Under the pieces are notes generated by a model. It was given only the letters and a program-made list of their open reading frames with translations, did not search any database and was not told the DNA's origin. This document shows positions 7,461-14,995 of a stretch of DNA of 41,734 nt, one piece after another. This stretch comes from Planctomycetota bacterium (GTDB taxonomy: Bacteria > Planctomycetota > SZUA-567 > JAKLDR01), in the NCBI GenBank assembly GCA_022703445.1, contig JAKLDR010000032.1, positions 1 to 41,734 on the forward strand. The letters run 5' to 3'. How positions within the stretch are numbered: position 1 is the stretch's first letter; every line of letters begins with the position of its first letter. Made by a program: the position numbers and the translations under genes.

Positions 7461-9502
7461 ACTGGCTTGAACCCTACTGGCTGGCCGCCCTGTCGGTCCT
7501 GGCCACCGCGGTGGGACTGGGTTTCCTGCTCTTCATCCACGAGTTCGGCCACTTCTTCGTGGCCAAGCGCGCCGGGGTGAAGGTGGAGGTCTTCTCCCTG
7601 GGCATCTGCCACTTCCTGCTCAGCTGGACCTGGAAGGGCACGGTCTACGCCCTGTCCTGGATGCCGCTGGGCGGCTACGTGCGGATGTCCGGCCAGCAGG
7701 ACCTCGCCCCGCCGCCCGGCCACAAGCCCCTGCCGCACGAGTACGGGGCCTAGAAGGTCTGGGCGCGGATGGCCATCATCGTCGCCGGCGTGACCATGAA
7801 CTTCATCGCGGGGTACCTGTGCTTCGCCGGCGCATTCGTGTGGGGCCGCGATTCGGTGCCGGCAGTGGTCAGCGACATGCGCATGGACCTGCCCTGCTAC
7901 CAGCGGGCCCACGCGAAAGGCCTGCGCGAGGGGGATACGGTTCTGGCCGTCGACGGCGACCCGATCTACAGTTTCTCCAACCTGAAGATGCGGGTGGCCA
8001 GGATCAAGCCGGGCACCGATGTCACTTTCAGAGTTAGGCACGTCAAGGCGGAGGCCGGCCGGCCGCTTGAGGAGGATGTGGTCATCCGCACCTTCGAAGG
8101 CGCGGGTCGCGGCCTGTCCCTGACGCCCATCTCCCCTTCGCTCGAGCACCTCCCGACCGTTTCCGTTCCCCTTTGTCTGGGGTTCGAGGGGGAGAAACGC
8201 CTGATGGTCTCTCCCGAGCCCGAGCAGTTGGCCGATTTCCCGGAATGGCAGAAGGCCTTCAGGCCCGGCGACAGCGTGATGAGCGTCAATGGGCAGCCCT
8301 GCCGCACGGAGAGGGATTTCTCCAAGGCAGTCGAGAAGGCCCTGGCCGCACCGGCGGACGCCTGCACCTGCGGGGACGCCGGCCAGGATGGTGAGGGCGG
8401 CGGCCCCGGGTGTTCCGGATGCGCGCCCGCCAAGCCCGAGGAGGATGTCACCACCGGCACGGTGACTCTGCAGATCAAGGGGATCGACGGGATCGTCAGG
8501 CCTATGTCCATGCCCGTCAAGTCGGTCTACCGGATGGGCATCCTCTTCGCGGGCGCCGGCAAGAAGCGCAAGCCCGTGGCGGACCGCCCACTGCGGGTGG
8601 TGGCCATCGACAAGGAGTCGGTGGTCGGCGAGAAGGGCATCGACCTCGGCGACGACCTCTTCCTGGACCGCAGCCTGAAGCCGTGCACGTTCGAGGAATT
8701 CGGCAAGGCGGTCCGGGCATCGGGAGGCAAGCCATTCAAGGTCGTGGTCCGCTCCGCATATGACGGGACCGTCCGGGAGGATGTCGAAGTCGTCGCCAAG
8801 AGGTACTGGCAGCCCGCGCTGGGTGGCGAGGAGCGGGGCATCCCCTGGGGGGCGATGCTGCTGGTAACCGGCGTCTCGCCTGGTTCCCAGGCCGAGGCCA
8901 AGGGCCTCAAGGCCGGTGCCGTGATCGCCAGCATCTCGGTTCGAGCAGATCATCAGAAGCCGGGCACCGTTGCCAGCGACGTCCCGGCCACCCTCGAATG
9001 GGTGTATCAAGGCAAGGCCTATGGCCCGCACCGCGTGATGGCTTTCTCCGGCAGCCAGGCCATTGAGTGGACCATTCCCAGGCAGGAATGGCTGCAGCTC
9101 AAGGCCGGTGAATCCCTGAAGGCTGGTTGGAGGGAAACTGCGGAGACCCTGCGGTCGACCACGGTCATCCTCAAGCGGCTGTCCAACCGCGAGATAGGAG
9201 CCGAGGCGGTCTCCGGGCCGGTGGGCATAGTTCACGCCGCCTACCGGATGGCCCAGGAGGGGCTGGGGCAGCTCCTCTGGCTCCTCGGCCTGATGGGCGT
9301 CTCCCTGGCCTTCTTCAACCTCCTGCCCATCCCGGTGCTCGACGGCGGGCACCTGGTCTTCCTGGTCTACGAGGCGATCTTCCGCCGGCCGCCGTCGCCG
9401 CGGGTGGTGGAGATCGCCCAGTATGCCGGGCTGCTGATCATCGCCAGCCTGTTCATCCTGGTCTTCTGGAACGACATCTCCCGGCTGATCAGGGTGGGGT
9501 GA
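7454..9502 (+). CDS. rseP: RseP-type site-2 zinc metalloprotease, interrupted by one in-frame TAG
   Basis: RseP/site-2 proteases cut transmembrane segments of anti-sigma factors and leftover signal peptides within the inner membrane. The GTG at 7454 overlaps the dxr stop and has AAAGGGG upstream. The first helix carries the zinc motif HEFGH (residues 29-33). Codon 100 is TAG (7751-7753). The same frame resumes at once with KVWARMAIIVAG and MNFIAGYL, a normal RseP continuation, and runs to the C-terminal LLPIPVLDGGHL (LDG at 629-631) and closing helices. Full readthrough would give about 682 residues, longer than the usual 350-450, because of a large periplasmic region with PDZ-like segments. 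An ATG at 7769 could restart translation and give a 577-residue second piece lacking the HExxH helix. Confidence 0.85.
7751..7753 (+). other. In-frame amber (TAG) codon within rseP
   Basis: The frame is open from GTG 7454 to this codon and from it to 9502, and homology-like sequence is continuous on both sides (HEYGA, then KVWARM). A single-base change from AAG, CAG, GAG or TGG would produce it. Ordinary genes in the window also end with TAG (ptb, atpE, the ROK kinase, groL), so TAG is a normal stop here. Confidence 0.9.
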
Positions 9503-9512
9503 AGGCGCGAAC

Positions 9513-10760
9513 GTGTCGAAGAAGCGCAAGACCGGGCAGGACGCGGAGCGTCAGCGGCTGCTCGCCGCCGAGGCCGCCGCCGAGGTCACCGAGATACTCC
9601 GCGAGGAGCGCGGCGAGGTCACCGACGAGCTCATCGAGATCGCCGCGCGCGACGCCGAGCGCACCCCCGAGAAGCAGGAGCTGCTCGACCGCGAGCGGGC
9701 CAAGCGCGACAGCTTCTACTCCGACCTGCTCTTCAGCCTCACCAACATCCGCTACGCCGAGCACGAGGCCCGGCTGCTCTGGGTCAACCTGCTGGCCCAC
9801 AAGACCGAGATGTCCGACCGGCTGGGCCGCAACGTCGGGGTCCGGGTGGCGGCCCTCGACTACTTCAAGAACATCGTGGGGATGCTCGACGAGGTCCGCA
9901 TCGTGGGCGGGGCCGACTTCATCGAGACCGAGCTGCTGGCCGTAACCGACGGCCTGACGGGGCTTTTCAACCACCGCTACTTCCAGGATCGCCTGGAGCG
10001 CACCCTGGTCCGGGCGGCGGAGACCCGGCAGCCCGTCTCCCTGCTGATGATTGACATTGACTATTTCAAGCAATACAATGACCTGAACGGGCACATCGCC
10101 GGAGACGTGGCCCTGCGCGAGATGGCGGCCATCCTGCGCCGGTCCGTCAAGCGCGACGATGTGGTCGCCCGCTATGGCGGCGAGGAGTTCGCCGTGGTCA
10201 TGGCCTCGACCGGCAGGGAGGCCGCGCGGGGCGCCGCCGAACGCCTGCGGACTGAGGCGGAGAAGGCCGAGTTCCCCAACGAGCAGGTGCTGCCCGGCGG
10301 GAATCTGACCATCAGCGTGGGTCTGGCCACCTTCCCGGACGACGCCGCCGACCGCGCCGGGCTGATCGAGAGGGCGGACGCGGCCCTTTACTCCGCCAAG
10401 CACGGCGGCCGCAACCGGGTCTGCTGGCGCCCGGAGGAGTGCCGGACGGTCGAGCGGGTCAACGCCACCGACCTGCGCGCCGCCTGGCGTCCGGCGGGGC
10501 CGGACGACGGGGTGCTTCTGCCGGCGCGGCTGCGGGACGTGTCGTCCCGGGGGGCCGCCCTGGGAGTTGAGAACCCGCCTCCGCCCGGCTCGCGGCTGGT
10601 GGTGGCGCTGACCGGCGGTTTCCGCGGGAAGCGGCTGGACGTGCCCGCCCTGGTGATCTGGTGCCAGGAGGTGCCCGGGTCGTGGCCGCTGGTGGGAGTG
10701 GTCTTCGAGCCTGACGGTCCGGAGGTCCGGGCGGAGCTGGCCCGGCTGACGGTCCGCTGA
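9513..10760 (+). CDS. Diguanylate cyclase with C-terminal PilZ domain
   Basis: A 415-residue soluble protein starting at GTG 9513, 10 bases after rseP. The N-terminal about 130 residues are charged and helical, with no sensor domain that I recognise. A GGDEF domain follows (about 145-310) with DGLTGLFNHRYF, the metal-binding DIDYFKQYND and an active-site GGEEF at 222-226, so it should make c-di-GMP from two GTP. The inhibitory site, normally RxxD five residues before GGEEF, reads KRDD, so product feedback may be weak. The C-terminal part looks like PilZ: RAAWR (RxxxR) and later DVSSRGA (DxSxxG), the two c-di-GMP-binding signatures. The protein may therefore make and also sense the messenger. 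Specificity is inferred from family knowledge. Confidence 0.88.
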   Translation: MSKKRKTGQDAERQRLLAAEAAAEVTEILREERGEVTDELIEIAARDAERTPEKQELLDRERAKRDSFYSDLLFSLTNIRYAEHEARLLWVNLLAHKTEMSDRLGRNVGVRVAALDYFKNIVGMLDEVRIVGGADFIETELLAVTDGLTGLFNHRYFQDRLERTLVRAAETRQPVSLLMIDIDYFKQYNDLNGHIAGDVALREMAAILRRSVKRDDVVARYGGEEFAVVMASTGREAARGAAERLRTEAEKAEFPNEQVLPGGNLTISVGLATFPDDAADRAGLIERADAALYSAKHGGRNRVCWRPEECRTVERVNATDLRAAWRPAGPDDGVLLPARLRDVSSRGAALGVENPPPPGSRLVVALTGGFRGKRLDVPALVIWCQEVPGSWPLVGVVFEPDGPEVRAELARLTVR

Positions 10761-10833
10761 GTTTCCCTGCGCGGCAGGCCGCCGCGCTCGTGGGGTTGTG
10801 GGACGGCCTGGAGGGGAGTGGAGGGCAAGCAGC

Positions 10834-12159
10834 ATGCCTGAGGACAACCAGGACCTGTTCAACGTGATGGACTCGGCGCTCAAGCGCCAGGGCGAGGGGC
10901 GCGCCCAGCGCTTCCGCGGCCAGGGCGAGGCGCGGCAGTCGCGCCCGGGGTCGGGGCGCGGCGAGGCCCGCGATGCCGGCCAGCCGGCCGGCCCCGTGCC
11001 GGGCATGCCCGAGGCTCCGGCCATGCCCTCCGCCGTCGGGCCGGCCCAGCCCGTCCAGCCCGCCCAGGCCTCCCAGGCGCCCCAGACTTTCCCGGTCTTC
11101 CCGCCGGTCGTGCAGCCTCCGGTTGCGCCCGGCGAACAGGTCATCCCCATCCCCGAATACCAGCGCCTCGAGGGACAGCCCAACACCCAGCAGATCACCC
11201 GGCGCCTCTACCCCATGCCCGAGTCTTCGCGGGTCCTGCCGGCCGGCGGCAGCCTGAGCCCCGGACAGGTGCTGCGCGGCACGGTGTTCGCCGGCAACCG
11301 CTTCCGGCCCCAGCCCGGCCAGGCCCAGGGTCCGGCGGTGCCGCCGGGGACCGAACCGGAAGCGGCCCCGCCCATGGCGGCCGAGGCCGCCCCGCCGCAG
11401 GAGCCTCCCTTTCAGGCGGCCGCGCCAGCCCCGTCGGCCGTTCCCGTCCCGTCCGGGCCGCCGTCCACGCGGCAGGTTCCGGCCCGGGGCATCGCCGCGG
11501 GCACGCTGCGCTCCAGGCCCAGCGCCATCCTGAGCCCCTCGGTGCGCCCCTCGGGGGTGATGGCTCCGCAGGGGCCGGGGCTCTCCAACCGCTACGAGCC
11601 GCCGCCGTCCCAGCCGGCCGGCGGGTTCATGGTGAGGACCGAGGTGGCCAGCGTGCTGCTGGTCTGCGTCGTCCTCGGGCTGGTGGTGGCGTTCCTGCTC
11701 GGCCACAGCATGGGCGAGTCCAGCGCGCTGCGCAAGGGCGCGCCCGACAGGACCGGGTTGGAGAAGCCGCCGGTCGTGAACGCCGCCCCGCCGGCGATCA
11801 CCGACCTGGACCGTCCGCCGCCGCCTTCCGTGCCGGCTCCGCCCGCGGCCACGCCGCCGGTCGCCACCCCGCCGGTCGCCACGCCGCCCGCCACGCCGGC
11901 GGCCCCGGCCGGGAAGTACACCATGCGGGTCCGCGGCTACCGGGAGCGCGCCAGCGCCGACAACCTGGCCGCCCAGCTGAAGAAGAAGCACTTCGATGAC
12001 GTGCGGGTGGTCCAGACCGCCGGGCTCTACCTGGTCGTGGCCGGGCACTTCGAGGCCAAGACCGACGCGGCCGCCAAGCAGCTGCGGGCGCAGCTGATCA
12101 AGCAGGTCGAACTGCCCAAGGGCAGCGCGCCGCTCAACCCCGAGGTCATCCTGGAATAG
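10834..12159 (+). CDS. Proline-rich membrane protein with C-terminal SPOR domain
   Basis: A 441-residue protein from ATG 10834, preceded by GGAGGG. An in-frame earlier start (10798) lacks support. The first about 260 residues are low-complexity Pro/Ala/Gln-rich. One transmembrane helix lies at about 271-292 (VLLVCVVLGLVVAFLLG), then a Pro/Thr linker with repeated ATPPV units. The C-terminal SPOR domain is at about 360-435 (KYTMRVRGYRERASADNLAA, YLVVAGHFEAKTDAAAKQLR). SPOR domains bind denuded peptidoglycan at division sites, so an envelope or division role is likely. The layout is type II (cytoplasmic N-terminus). It lies between the GGDEF-PilZ protein and a DUF89 protein on the same strand. 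Confidence 0.85.
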   Translation: MPEDNQDLFNVMDSALKRQGEGRAQRFRGQGEARQSRPGSGRGEARDAGQPAGPVPGMPEAPAMPSAVGPAQPVQPAQASQAPQTFPVFPPVVQPPVAPGEQVIPIPEYQRLEGQPNTQQITRRLYPMPESSRVLPAGGSLSPGQVLRGTVFAGNRFRPQPGQAQGPAVPPGTEPEAAPPMAAEAAPPQEPPFQAAAPAPSAVPVPSGPPSTRQVPARGIAAGTLRSRPSAILSPSVRPSGVMAPQGPGLSNRYEPPPSQPAGGFMVRTEVASVLLVCVVLGLVVAFLLGHSMGESSALRKGAPDRTGLEKPPVVNAAPPAITDLDRPPPPSVPAPPAATPPVATPPVATPPATPAAPAGKYTMRVRGYRERASADNLAAQLKKKHFDDVRVVQTAGLYLVVAGHFEAKTDAAAKQLRAQLIKQVELPKGSAPLNPEVILE

Positions 12160-12175
12160 GAGCTGGAGGACGACC

Positions 12176-13069
12176 TTGGCTGCCAGGACCGCCCGCCACG
12201 CCCCCGCCGGGATGCCCATGCGTCCGGAGTGCGTGCCCTGCGCGCTCTCCGTGGTGCTCTCGGCGGTGCGGCACGTGTCGGCCGACGACTGGCTGGCCTC
12301 CAAGGTGCTCGCCGCGGTGATGGCGGACATGCCCCCGGTCGATCCGGAGCGCACGCCCGCCGAGTACTCCTTCGAGATCCTCAAGACCGCCCTGCGCGCG
12401 GCCGGCTCCAACGACCCGTTCCTGGCCGAGCGCCGCGCCCAGAACGACGCCGCCCGCAGCCTGCTGCCCATGGCCGAGAAGGCTCTGGCCGGCGCGTCGG
12501 ACCGGCTGGAGACCGCCGCGCGGCTGGCCCTGGCCGGCAACTGCTTCGATCCGATCCTGCCGGGGTTCGATCCGGAGAAGTACCTGGAGCGCGCCCTGAA
12601 GGAGCGCCCCGCCAGGTTCGACTACGCCGACTTCCGCCAGGCGGCCAGGTCGGCCAAGTCGGTGCTGTACATCCTCGACAACTGCGGCGAGGCGGTCTTC
12701 GACAAGCTGCTGGTCAAGGAGCTGGCCGCGCCCGGGCGGGAGCTGTTCGTGGCCGTGCGCCACGCGCCGGTGCTCAACGACGTCACCCGCGCCGAGGCCG
12801 AGGAGCTGACCTTCAGCGAGATCGCCCGGGTCGTCGATCCGGGCCGGGCCATGCTGGGGGTGATGCTCGGCCGCTGCTCGGCGGAGTTCCGCAAGATCTT
12901 CAGCTCGGCGGACATGGTCATCTCCAAGGGCCAGGCCAACTGCGAAACCCTGGCCGGAGCCGAGCGCGATGTCTTCTTCCTTCTGCAGGTGAAATGCCAG
13001 GTGGTCGCCGACCACCTCAAGCTGAAGTGCGGCGATGCGTGTCTCGCCTACCGCCGCGTGGGATCCTGA
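12176..13069 (+). CDS. DUF89 / ARMT1-like family protein (predicted metal-dependent phosphatase)
   Basis: A 297-residue protein beginning at TTG 12176 with GGAGG a few bases before it (ATG 12212 is an alternative). The signatures are the N-terminal RPECVPCALS with a CxxC pair, ILDNCGEAVFDKLLVKEL (metal-binding Asp-Asn at about 168-169), and ISKGQANCETLAG near 251. Characterised relatives in other organisms are metal-dependent phosphatases that remove reactive or damaged sugar phosphates (damage control), so that role is inferred here. Two more cysteines near the C-terminus (VKCQ, LKCGDAC) are typical of the archaeal/bacterial branch. It is followed 20 bases later by the small basic protein. 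Confidence 0.82.
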   Translation: MAARTARHAPAGMPMRPECVPCALSVVLSAVRHVSADDWLASKVLAAVMADMPPVDPERTPAEYSFEILKTALRAAGSNDPFLAERRAQNDAARSLLPMAEKALAGASDRLETAARLALAGNCFDPILPGFDPEKYLERALKERPARFDYADFRQAARSAKSVLYILDNCGEAVFDKLLVKELAAPGRELFVAVRHAPVLNDVTRAEAEELTFSEIARVVDPGRAMLGVMLGRCSAEFRKIFSSADMVISKGQANCETLAGAERDVFFLLQVKCQVVADHLKLKCGDACLAYRRVGS

Positions 13070-13089
13070 TACCGGGGAAAGGGAAGTCC

Positions 13090-13428
13090 ATGAGTCTGCA
13101 TTCCAGTCTGAAACAGTCCGGCGCCACCGCCCGCCACCGCAACGTCCTGAAGCGCGAGGAGCGCATCGGCAAGCTCGGCGACGCCGAGAAGTGGAAGGAC
13201 GGTGACTCCATCTTCTCGCTGCCCAAGGTCCGCAGCATCAAGATGCGCGTGAAGAAGAAGGCCAAGAAGAAGGAAGAGGCCGCCGCCGGGACCGAGGCTG
13301 CCGCGGGCGCCGCTCCGGCTGCCGCGGGTGCCGCTCCGGCCGCGGGTGCCGCCCCGGCCGCTGGCGCCAAGGCTGCCGCTCCGGCCGCCGCCGCCGGCAA
13401 GCCCGCCGCCGACAAGGGCAAGAAGTAG
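13090..13428 (+). CDS. Small basic protein of PVC type with Ala-rich low-complexity tail
   Basis: A 112-residue protein from ATG 13090 (GGGAAAGGGAAG upstream). Residues 1-60 resemble the small basic protein family that I recall from Verrucomicrobia, Chlamydiae and relatives (TIGR04137-like): MSLHSSLKQSG, ARHRNVLKREERIGKL and SLPKVRSIKMRVKKKAKK. Residues 60-112 are almost entirely Ala, Pro and Gly (repeats of GAAPAA) and end with KPAADKGKK. The family function is unknown, and a ribosome or nucleic-acid association is a guess from its charge. The Ala-rich tail is unusual and looks like repeat expansion. A strong hairpin follows the gene. Confidence 0.75.
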   Translation: MSLHSSLKQSGATARHRNVLKREERIGKLGDAEKWKDGDSIFSLPKVRSIKMRVKKKAKKKEEAAAGTEAAAGAAPAAAGAAPAAGAAPAAGAKAAAPAAAAGKPAADKGKK

Positions 13429-13441
13429 GAACACCTTGGCC

Positions 13442-13474
13442 GGCCCCGGCGCCCCGCAAGGGTGCGCCGGGGCC
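13442..13474 (+). terminator. Strong hairpin with GCAA tetraloop after the small basic protein gene
   Basis: GGCCCCGGCGC (13442-13452) pairs fully with GCGCCGGGGCC (13464-13474). Inside, CCC-GCAA-GGG adds a capped helix with one bulged T. No T-run follows, so it may be an RNA-stability or processing hairpin rather than a classical terminator. Confidence 0.55.
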
Positions 13475-13504
13475 TGGCCATAGCCATAGACTGGCTGAGG
13501 ACTC

Positions 13505-14452
13505 ATGGGTTCTCTGCTGCTCGGCCTGGACATCGGCGGAACCAAAACCGCGGTGGTCCTGGGCCGCTCCCCGACCGACGTGCTCGGCCGCGAGGAGTTC
13601 GCGACGGCCGGGCCGGAGGCCACCCTGCAGCGCGCCGCGGCTGCGGCGGGCAGGCTGCTGGCGCGTTTCCCCGGCGATGGTCCGGCCGCCGCCGGCATCG
13701 CCTGCGGGGGGCCGCTGGATGCTCACGGCGGGGCCATCCTCAATCCGCCCAACCTGCCGGGCTGGCGGGACGTGCCCATAGTCGAGCTCGTCTCCCGCGA
13801 ACTGGGCGTGCCCGCGCGCCTGGAGAACGACGCCAACGCCGGGGCGCTGGCCGAGCACCGCCACGGCGCCGGCCGGGGCACGCGGGACTTCGCCTTCGTG
13901 ACCTTCGGGACGGGCCTGGGCGCCGGGCTGATCATCGGCGGCCGGCTCCACCGGGGCGCCAGCGGCATGGCCGGGGAGATCGGGCACGTGCGCCTGTCGC
14001 CCGACGGGCCCGTGGCCTACGGCAAGCGCGGCTCGGCCGAGGCCTTCGCCTCCGGTGCGGGCCTGGCCCTGGCGGCGCGGCGCTGCATGAACGCCGCCGC
14101 CTGCGCGGGCAGCGTCCTGGCGGGCGCCGGGCCCGAGGGGCTCACCGCCCGGGCGGTCGGTCAGGCGGCGCTGGCCGGCGACCGCGTGGCCCGCGAGCTC
14201 GTCGAGGACTGCGGCCGGGGCCTGGGCCGGGCGTTGGCGGTCATCATCGACCTGATCAACCCCGAGTGCATCGCCGTCGGGGGACTCGCCCTCCGGCTCG
14301 GCGACCTGGTGCTCGAGCCCGCGCGCCGGGAGATCCTGGCCGAGGCCCTGCCCCAGGCGGCCGCCGCCTGCCGGGTGGTCCCCGCCGCGCTGGGCGAGGC
14401 CATCGCCGACGCCCAGGCGCTGGTGGTGGCGGAGATGGCGCTGGGGAAGTAG
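13505..14452 (+). CDS. ROK-family sugar kinase (glucokinase-like) lacking the usual zinc cysteines
   Basis: A 315-residue ROK protein that probably phosphorylates glucose or a related sugar with ATP. Visible motifs are the phosphate loop DIGGTKTAVV, ENDANAGALAEHRHGAG, FGTGLGAGLIIGG and GEIGHVRLSPDG, which holds the catalytic-region histidine. ROK proteins usually follow this with CxCGxxGCxE. Here the segment reads VAYGKRGSAEAFASG, so the Cys residues are absent while the Glu-x-x-x-Ser-Gly part remains. That suggests a zinc-free variant, as in some ROK sub-branches, and the substrate is uncertain. There is no helix-turn-helix, so it is not a ROK repressor. The next gene starts four bases after the stop. 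Confidence 0.85.
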   Translation: MGSLLLGLDIGGTKTAVVLGRSPTDVLGREEFATAGPEATLQRAAAAAGRLLARFPGDGPAAAGIACGGPLDAHGGAILNPPNLPGWRDVPIVELVSRELGVPARLENDANAGALAEHRHGAGRGTRDFAFVTFGTGLGAGLIIGGRLHRGASGMAGEIGHVRLSPDGPVAYGKRGSAEAFASGAGLALAARRCMNAAACAGSVLAGAGPEGLTARAVGQAALAGDRVARELVEDCGRGLGRALAVIIDLINPECIAVGGLALRLGDLVLEPARREILAEALPQAAAACRVVPAALGEAIADAQALVVAEMALGK

Positions 14453-14455
14453 CGG

Positions 14456-14842
14456 ATGAGCGCCGCCATCTGGAAGACCTCCGACGGCCATTTCCTGCTC
14501 CGGGGACGGGAGGCGGAGATCCCCATGGGAGTGAGCGTCCGCCAGCCGGACGGGGAGACCATCACCGCCTCATCGGAATACCATCTGATCACCGCTGATG
14601 GCAGGGTGGCCCGGACCTTCGGGCCGCCGGCCTCCTACAGCCTGGACATCACCCTGGGCATCGTCAACATCCACGCCGTGATCGGCGACGCCCTGCACTG
14701 CCTGCACTGGAAGGAGCGGGACGGAGGCGAGCCGACCGTCGAGGACGAGGTGCGGCTCTCCGGCCTGCGGGCCGTCGGACGTGAGGAGTGTCCGTTTGAC
14801 CCCGCGGCGGTGATGGCGGCGCTGTCCGGCGGCCGTGCTTGA
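14456..14842 (+). CDS. Conserved-looking protein of unknown function
   Basis: A 128-residue soluble protein starting four bases after the ROK stop, so almost certainly co-transcribed. It has no signal peptide or transmembrane helix. It appears beta-rich, with SVRQPDGETITASSEYHLI, TLGIVNIHAVIGDALHCLHW and a final acidic/hydrophobic helix (FDPAAVMAAL). I do not recognise the family. GC content and frame are like the neighbours. It is followed by the word repeat at 14884-14976. Confidence 0.65.
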   Translation: MSAAIWKTSDGHFLLRGREAEIPMGVSVRQPDGETITASSEYHLITADGRVARTFGPPASYSLDITLGIVNIHAVIGDALHCLHWKERDGGEPTVEDEVRLSGLRAVGREECPFDPAAVMAALSGGRA

Positions 14843-14883
14843 AGGTCGCCCCGGGCGGCATAGAATCTCCGCGAAGTAGAGGC

Positions 14884-14976
14884 TCCACGGTGGACTTGGT
14901 GGACGCTGTGGACAAAGTGGGCGCAGTGGACGCATGGGCCGGCCTCAGCCTCCGCTTCGTCCACGGAGTCCACACC
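14884..14976. repeat. Word repeat GTGGACG with inverted partner (element D)
   Basis: Positions 14884-14931 contain five imperfect copies of GGTGGACTT/GGTGGACGCT/GTGGACAAA-type words. The inverted words CGTCCACGGAGTCCACACC lie at about 14955-14976, after a loop of about 20 bases. Pairing is imperfect (roughly 14 of 20). It sits just upstream of the aminotransferase ribosome site. Confidence 0.65.
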
Positions 14977-14995
14977 TGACGGGAGGCCGCCTGCC

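Noticed and set aside
7751..7753. Genome-wide reassignment of TAG as a sense codon
   Set aside because: Several normal genes in the window end at TAG at the expected length (ptb, atpE, ROK kinase, groL, PHP), so TAG works as a stop here.
7229..9529. A 766-codon open frame on the minus strand opposite rseP
   Set aside because: Also a GC-driven shadow. The plus strand carries HEFGH, LDG and membrane helices in the expected order.
11850..11900. Tandem GCCACGCCGCCGGTC repeat in the SPOR gene as an element of the word-repeat class
   Set aside because: Short P/T-linker repeats are common in such proteins, there is no inverted arm, and the units are codon-phased.
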